A stretch of 10,166 nt of DNA, taken from Halanaerobiaceae bacterium. Its GTDB lineage: Bacteria; Bacillota; Halanaerobiia; Halanaerobiales; Halarsenatibacteraceae. The translations under genes and the position numbers were made by a program. Location of the stretch: assembly GCA_003554685.1 (NCBI GenBank), contig PWHA01000038.1, forward strand, positions 1-10,166, given 5' to 3'. Each line of letters opens with the position of its first letter. Within the stretch, counting starts at the first letter, position 1. This document shows positions 6,170 through 10,166 of this stretch, in pieces. Under the pieces are notes generated by a model. It had not been told where the DNA came from. It saw only the letters and a list, made by a program, of their open reading frames with translations, and ran no database searches.

Positions 6170-6730
6170 ATGTCTGCCAGAAAAAATAATTTATTATCTG
6201 TTCTGATTTTAGCAATCTTACTGCTGGTATTTGCGGCAGTTCATCCAGCAGGACTGCAGGCTCAGAATACCTTTGAGGGGGACTATTTCTCTCTGGAATA
6301 TCCAGCTGACTGGATCAGCCGGGAAGAGGGTCCCCAGGGTATGATTCTGGAATTTGTTCTGCTGGCTCCTGAAGAGGTTGTTGTTAATGAATTTACCAGC
6401 GATATTGATGTAATAGCTGAAAGGCTGCGGCAGGATATATCAATAGAAGAATATGCCGACCTGGTATTAATGCAGGCTGAAAATATGCTGGAGGATTTTG
6501 TCCTGGTTGAACGGAAGGAAATCATGGTTGATGGCAGGGAAGGAGTGGAATTAACCTATTCAGGAATTGCTGAAGATGAAGCAGGAGATTATAACCTTAC
6601 CTGGCGTCAGGCTATAATGATTGAAGCTGAAATGGCTTATATTTTAACCCTGACTGCAGAACAGGATATTTTTTCTGATTATGAGGATATATATAATCTG
6701 GTGGTTGACAGCCTGGCTATAAATAATTAA
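6170..6730 (+). CDS. Small exported protein, PsbP-like fold suspected
   Basis: This 186-residue protein has a clear signal peptide: basic start MSARKNN, a hydrophobic core of about 20 residues, and a likely signal peptidase I site after LQA (near residue 32). There is no lipobox cysteine. The mature part starts with FEGDYFSLEYPADW, has a central VDGREGVELTYSG strand pair, and ends with AYILTLTAEQDIFSDYEDIYNLVVDSLAI. This order resembles PsbP/DcrB-like domains of secreted Bacillota proteins, whose function is generally unknown. The mature protein is strongly acidic. I prefer ATG 6170, with AAGGAG 10 nt upstream and a compact signal peptide. A GTG at 6134 in the same frame also has AGGAG 8 nt upstream and would add 12 residues. 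The gene is monocistronic and divergent from the kinase. Confidence 0.78.
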   Translation: MSARKNNLLSVLILAILLLVFAAVHPAGLQAQNTFEGDYFSLEYPADWISREEGPQGMILEFVLLAPEEVVVNEFTSDIDVIAERLRQDISIEEYADLVLMQAENMLEDFVLVERKEIMVDGREGVELTYSGIAEDEAGDYNLTWRQAIMIEAEMAYILTLTAEQDIFSDYEDIYNLVVDSLAINN

Positions 6731-6744
6731 GGGCAGTTAATATA

Positions 6745-6760
6745 TTGATGAGTTGATGAG
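6745..6760. repeat. 8-bp perfect tandem duplication
   Basis: TTGATGAG occurs twice head to tail (6745-6752, 6753-6760), immediately after the exported-protein gene, and a partial TTGATGAA follows at 6771. No strong terminator hairpin is visible after this gene. Confidence 0.5.
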
Positions 6761-6804
6761 TATATATTTATTGATGAACTGAGTTTATTATCATTATTCT
6801 AAAT

Positions 6805-6848
6805 TACAAAACACTGACTAAACTTATACAAAACACTGATTAAACTTA
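6805..6848. repeat. 22-bp tandem duplication (2 copies, one mismatch)
   Basis: Units at 6805-6826 and 6827-6848 begin TACAAAACACTGA and differ by a single C/T. They lie in the 270-bp non-coding stretch between the exported-protein gene and the valS promoter, where I see nothing else but a second repeat cluster. Confidence 0.85.
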
Positions 6849-6900
6849 AATTTAAACTAAATGATTTTTAAGGGCAGGTTTTAACCCCGGAAAAAACCTT

Positions 6901-6966
6901 CAAATTAATTATGAAAAACAATCAAATTAATTATGAAAGACAATCAAATTAATTCTGCGAAACAAA
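6901..6966. repeat. 22-bp tandem repeat, 3 copies (third diverged)
   Basis: Units at 6901-6922 and 6923-6944 (start CAAATTAATTATGAAA) differ by one base. The third, at 6945-6966, keeps CAAATTAATT and then diverges. The block ends 35 bp before the -35 box of the valS promoter. Confidence 0.8.
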
Positions 6967-7001
6967 TAGGAAAGCAGGCAGTATAAAATTTTTACTCATA
7001 C

Positions 7002-7029
7002 TTGACAGCAAGGGGTAATATGATATAAT
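7002..7029 (+). promoter_or_regulatory. Consensus sigma-A promoter of the valS T-box transcript
   Basis: A perfect TTGACA (7002-7007) and a perfect TATAAT (7024-7029) are separated by 16 nt. Transcription should start near 7036, directly before the T-box stem I. A strong constitutive promoter with control by attenuation is the usual T-box arrangement. Confidence 0.88.
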
Positions 7030-7050
7030 TATTTAGATACAAAAATAAAT

Positions 7051-7340
7051 AAGACCAGGAAGCCAGGAAGGGGAGGAGTAATCTGCTGTACGCTTTAAAG
7101 AGAGGGAAGCTCTCCGGCTGAAAAGCTTTCCAGCAGTTTCAGCAGATGAAGGTCGCCCCGGAGCTTTTCAAATCAGCCAGTCAACGAACATTAAATTTTT
7201 TGACTGCTTTAAACTGGTAATTTGAAACGGAAGCCTCCGTTACAGGGCCAGGAGTAGCCGGCTGATTTTTAAGCCAGGAAAATGGGTGGTACCGCGGATA
7301 TTAACCTCTTCGTCCCTGTCAGGGATGCAGAGGTTTTTTT
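7051..7340 (+). promoter_or_regulatory. T-box riboswitch, tRNA-Val specific (GUC specifier), controlling valS
   Basis: All main T-box parts can be read. At the stem I base, AAGC (7060-7063) pairs with GCTT (7163-7166), then a GA-rich kink-turn-like bulge, then GGGG (7070-7073) with CCCC (7156-7159). The specifier loop has AGTA (7077-7080) opposite GAA (7148-7150), closed above by ATCTGCT (7081-7087) with AGCAGAT (7141-7147). One base after GAA is GTC (7152-7154), a valine codon. A second domain is closed by AAATCAGCC (7170-7178) with GGCTGATTT (7260-7268), containing smaller hairpins. The T-box GGGTGGTACCGCGG (7284-7297) carries TGGT (7287-7290) to pair with uncharged tRNA ACCA ends; the U fits an A discriminator base, as in tRNA-Val. 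Uncharged tRNA-Val should stabilise the antiterminator and allow valS transcription. Confidence 0.96.
7303..7340 (+). terminator. T-box regulated intrinsic terminator
   Basis: The outer stem AACCTCT (7303-7309) pairs with AGAGGTT (7329-7335). The inner stem TCCCT (7313-7317) pairs with AGGGA (7321-7325) around a GTC loop. The outer stem runs directly into seven T residues (7334-7340). The CCC at 7314-7316 is also the partner of GGG (7284-7286) in the antiterminator, so the two folds are mutually exclusive. Confidence 0.93.
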
Positions 7341-7372
7341 ATTTTTAGTAAACGTCTTTTTTAGATTTAAAC

Positions 7373-7413
7373 TTAGATTTGAAGTTAGATTATTTAGATT
7401 TGAAGTTAGATTA
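7373..7413. repeat. 20-bp perfect direct repeat, 2 copies one base apart
   Basis: TTAGATTTGAAGTTAGATTA is present at 7373-7392 and 7394-7413. It lies in the unusually long (about 307 nt) AT-rich stretch between the T-box terminator and the valS start. Other parts of that stretch show looser repeats (TAGATTAAA near 7436 and 7456) and an A/U-only inverted repeat at 7581-7611, but no open frame of note. Confidence 0.88.
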
Positions 7414-7647
7414 TAAAGAAATATGGTTTATGGTTTAGATTAAAATGGCTTAGGTAGATTAAAGTGGTTTATATTATAAGTGAAAAGAAAAAGTAAAAAG
7501 AAAGTTTGAAATGTTCTATGAGGTTAAGTTAAAGTTTCAAATTCTCAAAAAAAGTCGGAAGAATTTTTCAGGGGAATCCAAAAAATTTTAGAAAATAATT
7601 GGAAAATTTTTATGAAATTAGAAAACTTTATGAAAGGGGTTATGACA

Positions 7648-10166
7648 ATGGGAGATCAGCTTGCCAAGACCTATGATCCTGATCAGGTTGAAGCCAGGTG
7701 GTATCAGTACTGGGAGGAAAATGACCTGTTCTCACCTCCGGAAGATGGGGAGGGGCAGTCTTTTACCATTATGATGCCTCCACCCAATATAACCGGAGAG
7801 CTGCATATCGGTCATGCTATGGATAATACCCTGCAGGATATTATTATTCGCTGGCGCAGGATGCAGGGTTTTAATACTCTCTGGCTTCCCGGTACCGATC
7901 ATGCCAGTATTGCCACTGAGGTAAAGGTTGTGGAGAAATTAAGAGAAGAGGAGGGCCTAAGCAAAGAGGATGTTGGCCGGGAGGGTTTTCTGGAGAGAGC
8001 CTGGGACTGGAAGGAAGAGTATGGCGATAGAATTACCAGCCAGATTCGGCATCTGGGGGCTTCCTGTGATTGGAACCGGGAAAGATTTACCTTGGATGAA
8101 GGCTGCTCTGAGGCGGTAACAGAAGTTTTTGTCCGCCTCTATGAAGAGGGCCTCATCTATCAGGGTGACTATATTGTTAACTGGTGCCCCAGCTGTGCCA
8201 CCACCCTTTCCGATATTGAGGTAGAGCATAAAAAAACTGAGGGCAAATTGTATTACATCAACTATCCCTTCCGGGATGAGGCGGGCTCAATAACTGTAGC
8301 CACCACCAGGCCGGAAACCATGCTGGGCGATACCGGGATTGCCGTTAACCCGGATGATGAAAGATACCAGCAGCTAGTCGGCAAAACTGTGATTCTACCC
8401 ATTATGAACCGGGAAATCCCAATCGTAGCCGATGACTTTGTTGACAGCGAATTTGGTACCGGCATGGTTAAGGTTACCCCGGCTCACGATCCCAATGATT
8501 TTGAGATGGGGGAACGAAATGAGCTGGAGCAGATTAAAGTAATCGACTTTGATGGTAACATGACAGAAGCAGCCGGAGACTATGCTGGCATGACCAGAGA
8601 GGAATGCCGTACACAGCTGGTGGCTGACCTGAAAGCCGGCGATTATCTGGTTAAGGTTGAAGAGCATCAGCATGGTGTGGGCCGGTGCTACCGCTGTGAT
8701 GAGATTGTGGAGCCCATGATCTCCAAGCAGTGGTTTGTTGAGATGGAGCCGCTGGCCGAGCCGGCGATTGAGGCGGTCAAAGAGGGGGAAATCAGGTTTG
8801 TGCCCGACCGCTTTTCCCGGGTCTATCTGAACTGGATGGAGAACATCAAGGACTGGTGTATTTCCCGGCAGCTCTGGTGGGGTCACCGGATTCCGGTCTG
8901 GTACTGCCAGGACTGTGATGAAATCAATGTTACCCGGGAGGAACCGGAAAGCTGTCAGAGCTGCGGCAGCAGCAATCTAAAGCAGGATGAAGATGTCCTG
9001 GATACCTGGTTCAGCTCGGCTCTCTGGCCCTTCTCCACCCTGGGCTGGCCGGAGGAGACTGAGGATCTGGAATTTTACTATCCCACCGATGTGCTGGTTA
9101 CCGGACGGGATATAATTTTCTTCTGGGTGGCCCGGATGATCTTTATGGGTCTGCATTTTCAGGGAGAAAAGCCCTTCAGCGATGTTTATGTCCACGGGCT
9201 GATCCGCGATGCCCTGGGCCGCAAGATGAGTAAATCGCTGGGTAACGGAGTTGATCCTCTGGAGGTTATTGAGGATTACGGGGCCGATGCCCTGCGCTTT
9301 ATGCTGATCACCGGCAATACCCCCGGTAATGATATGCGTTTTCGGGAGGAAAGGCTGGAAGCCAGCCGCAACTTTGCCAATAAAATCTGGAATGCCGCCC
9401 GCTTCATGCTGATGCATCTGGAAGAAAGCGACGGGCTCGATATAACCCGTTATCAGCAAGAAGATTTTACCCTGGCAGAAAAATGGATTCTCAAGCGCTT
9501 TAACGATGTGATTGATAAGGTTGACGAAAACATGGAGAAATATCTCTTTGGTGAGGTCAGCAAAACCCTCTATGATTTCATCTGGAGTGAATTCTGTGAC
9601 TGGTATCTAGAACTAATCAAACCCCGTCTTTATCAGGATGATAATACCGAGATTATCAGACAGGCTGCCCGGATAGGTCAGTATGTCCTGGCCAATATCT
9701 TAAAACTTCTCCACCCGGTAATGCCCTTTATTACCGAGGAAATCTGGCAGAAGCTGCCCGGGACCGGTGAGAGTATTATGATTCAGGACTGGCCAGAAGT
9801 TCAGCAGGATTATCAGTTTGTTGACTCAACCAGAGACCTGGAGCTAATTAAAGAGGTTATCCGCTCAATTCGCAATATCCGCAATGAGATGAAGGTAGAT
9901 CCCGGCCAGAAAATCACGGCTGTTCTCTCAGCCGATTCGGAGAGTCTTGAACTGCTGCAGCAGGCAGAGAATTATCTCAAAGACCTGGCAGGTCTGGTAA
10001 AGGTAACCATCGGGAAGGAAATTAGCGAGAGACCTGATAAAGCCGCCACCGCAGTAGTTCAGGATATTGATATAATTCTTCCCCTGGAGGATATGGTTGA
10101 TATAGAAGAGGAGATTGCCAGGCTGGAGAAAGAACGTGAGGAAATTAAATCAGAGATCAAGCGGGC
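7648..10166 (+). CDS. valS: Valyl-tRNA synthetase, 3' end beyond window
   Basis: This cytosolic class Ia synthetase joins valine to tRNA-Val. 839 codons are present before the window ends; the usual length is about 880. Signatures in order are MMPPPNITGELHIGH (HIGH at 53-56), LPGTDHASIAT, the CP1 editing domain with TTRPETMLGDT (219-229), and a zinc-type cluster with C420/C423 and C436/C439. The KMSKS loop is at 526-530 (GRKMSKSLGNGVDP). An alpha-helical anticodon-binding domain follows (about 620-770), and the beginning of the C-terminal coiled-coil tRNA arm (IEEEIARLEKEREEIKSEIK) is cut at the edge. I chose ATG 7648 because AAAGGGG (7633-7639) lies 8 nt upstream. In-frame ATGs at 7612, 7630 and 7642 are less well placed. 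The valine T-box upstream independently confirms identity. Confidence 0.98.
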   Translation, partial: MGDQLAKTYDPDQVEARWYQYWEENDLFSPPEDGEGQSFTIMMPPPNITGELHIGHAMDNTLQDIIIRWRRMQGFNTLWLPGTDHASIATEVKVVEKLREEEGLSKEDVGREGFLERAWDWKEEYGDRITSQIRHLGASCDWNRERFTLDEGCSEAVTEVFVRLYEEGLIYQGDYIVNWCPSCATTLSDIEVEHKKTEGKLYYINYPFRDEAGSITVATTRPETMLGDTGIAVNPDDERYQQLVGKTVILPIMNREIPIVADDFVDSEFGTGMVKVTPAHDPNDFEMGERNELEQIKVIDFDGNMTEAAGDYAGMTREECRTQLVADLKAGDYLVKVEEHQHGVGRCYRCDEIVEPMISKQWFVEMEPLAEPAIEAVKEGEIRFVPDRFSRVYLNWMENIKDWCISRQLWWGHRIPVWYCQDCDEINVTREEPESCQSCGSSNLKQDEDVLDTWFSSALWPFSTLGWPEETEDLEFYYPTDVLVTGRDIIFFWVARMIFMGLHFQGEKPFSDVYVHGLIRDALGRKMSKSLGNGVDPLEVIEDYGADALRFMLITGNTPGNDMRFREERLEASRNFANKIWNAARFMLMHLEESDGLDITRYQQEDFTLAEKWILKRFNDVIDKVDENMEKYLFGEVSKTLYDFIWSEFCDWYLELIKPRLYQDDNTEIIRQAARIGQYVLANILKLLHPVMPFITEEIWQKLPGTGESIMIQDWPEVQQDYQFVDSTRDLELIKEVIRSIRNIRNEMKVDPGQKITAVLSADSESLELLQQAENYLKDLAGLVKVTIGKEISERPDKAATAVVQDIDIILPLEDMVDIEEEIARLEKEREEIKSEIKR

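Noticed and set aside
7957..9459. Several minus-strand open frames within valS
   Set aside because: They are antisense to a gene with all valyl-tRNA synthetase signatures and look like non-coding shadow frames.

Overview
The window looks like chromosomal DNA from a low-to-moderate GC Bacillota (Firmicutes) bacterium. Evidence: strong purine-rich Shine-Dalgarno sites before every gene, sigma-A type promoters (TTGACA/TATAAT), a tRNA-sensing T-box leader before valS, and a Spo0B-like histidine kinase. Very AT-rich intergenic DNA and rather acidic proteins would fit a halophilic anaerobe such as Halanaerobiales, but that placement is an inference without a database search. I see no tRNA, rRNA, CRISPR array, transposase or phage gene.

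Layout. At the left edge a minus-strand gene begins (only six codons inside), with a sigma-A like promoter and a roughly 140-nt structured leader. Divergent from it is a dipeptide epimerase (361-1452), followed on the same strand by a two-TM YdcF/ElyC/SanA-type (DUF218) membrane protein (1607-2389). Next, behind its own strong promoter, is a cytosolic radical SAM protein (2584-3999). A minus-strand membrane histidine kinase (4380-5696) with a Spo0B-like phosphoacceptor helix follows; no response regulator is adjacent. A 400-bp AT-rich intergenic region separates it from a divergent small exported protein with a PsbP-like look (6170-6730). The right third holds a near-textbook T-box riboswitch (about 7051-7340), with a readable GUC valine specifier, and valS (7648 onward, cut by the window end after 839 codons).

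Function. The epimerase and the YdcF/ElyC-type protein could both serve peptidoglycan recycling or envelope upkeep, but they are 154 bp apart and co-transcription is not proven. The radical SAM gene, the kinase and the exported protein appear to be separate transcription units. valS is controlled by tRNA-Val charging through the T-box.

The most distinctive sequence-level trait is that nearly every intergenic region carries one or more short head-to-tail duplications (unit 8-31 bp, 2-3 copies), while I noticed none in the genes. No clear new multi-gene system is present. The items most worth a second look are the tandem duplications, the unpartnered kinase with repeat-rich flanks, the radical SAM protein with extra cysteines, and the unidentified leader at the left edge.
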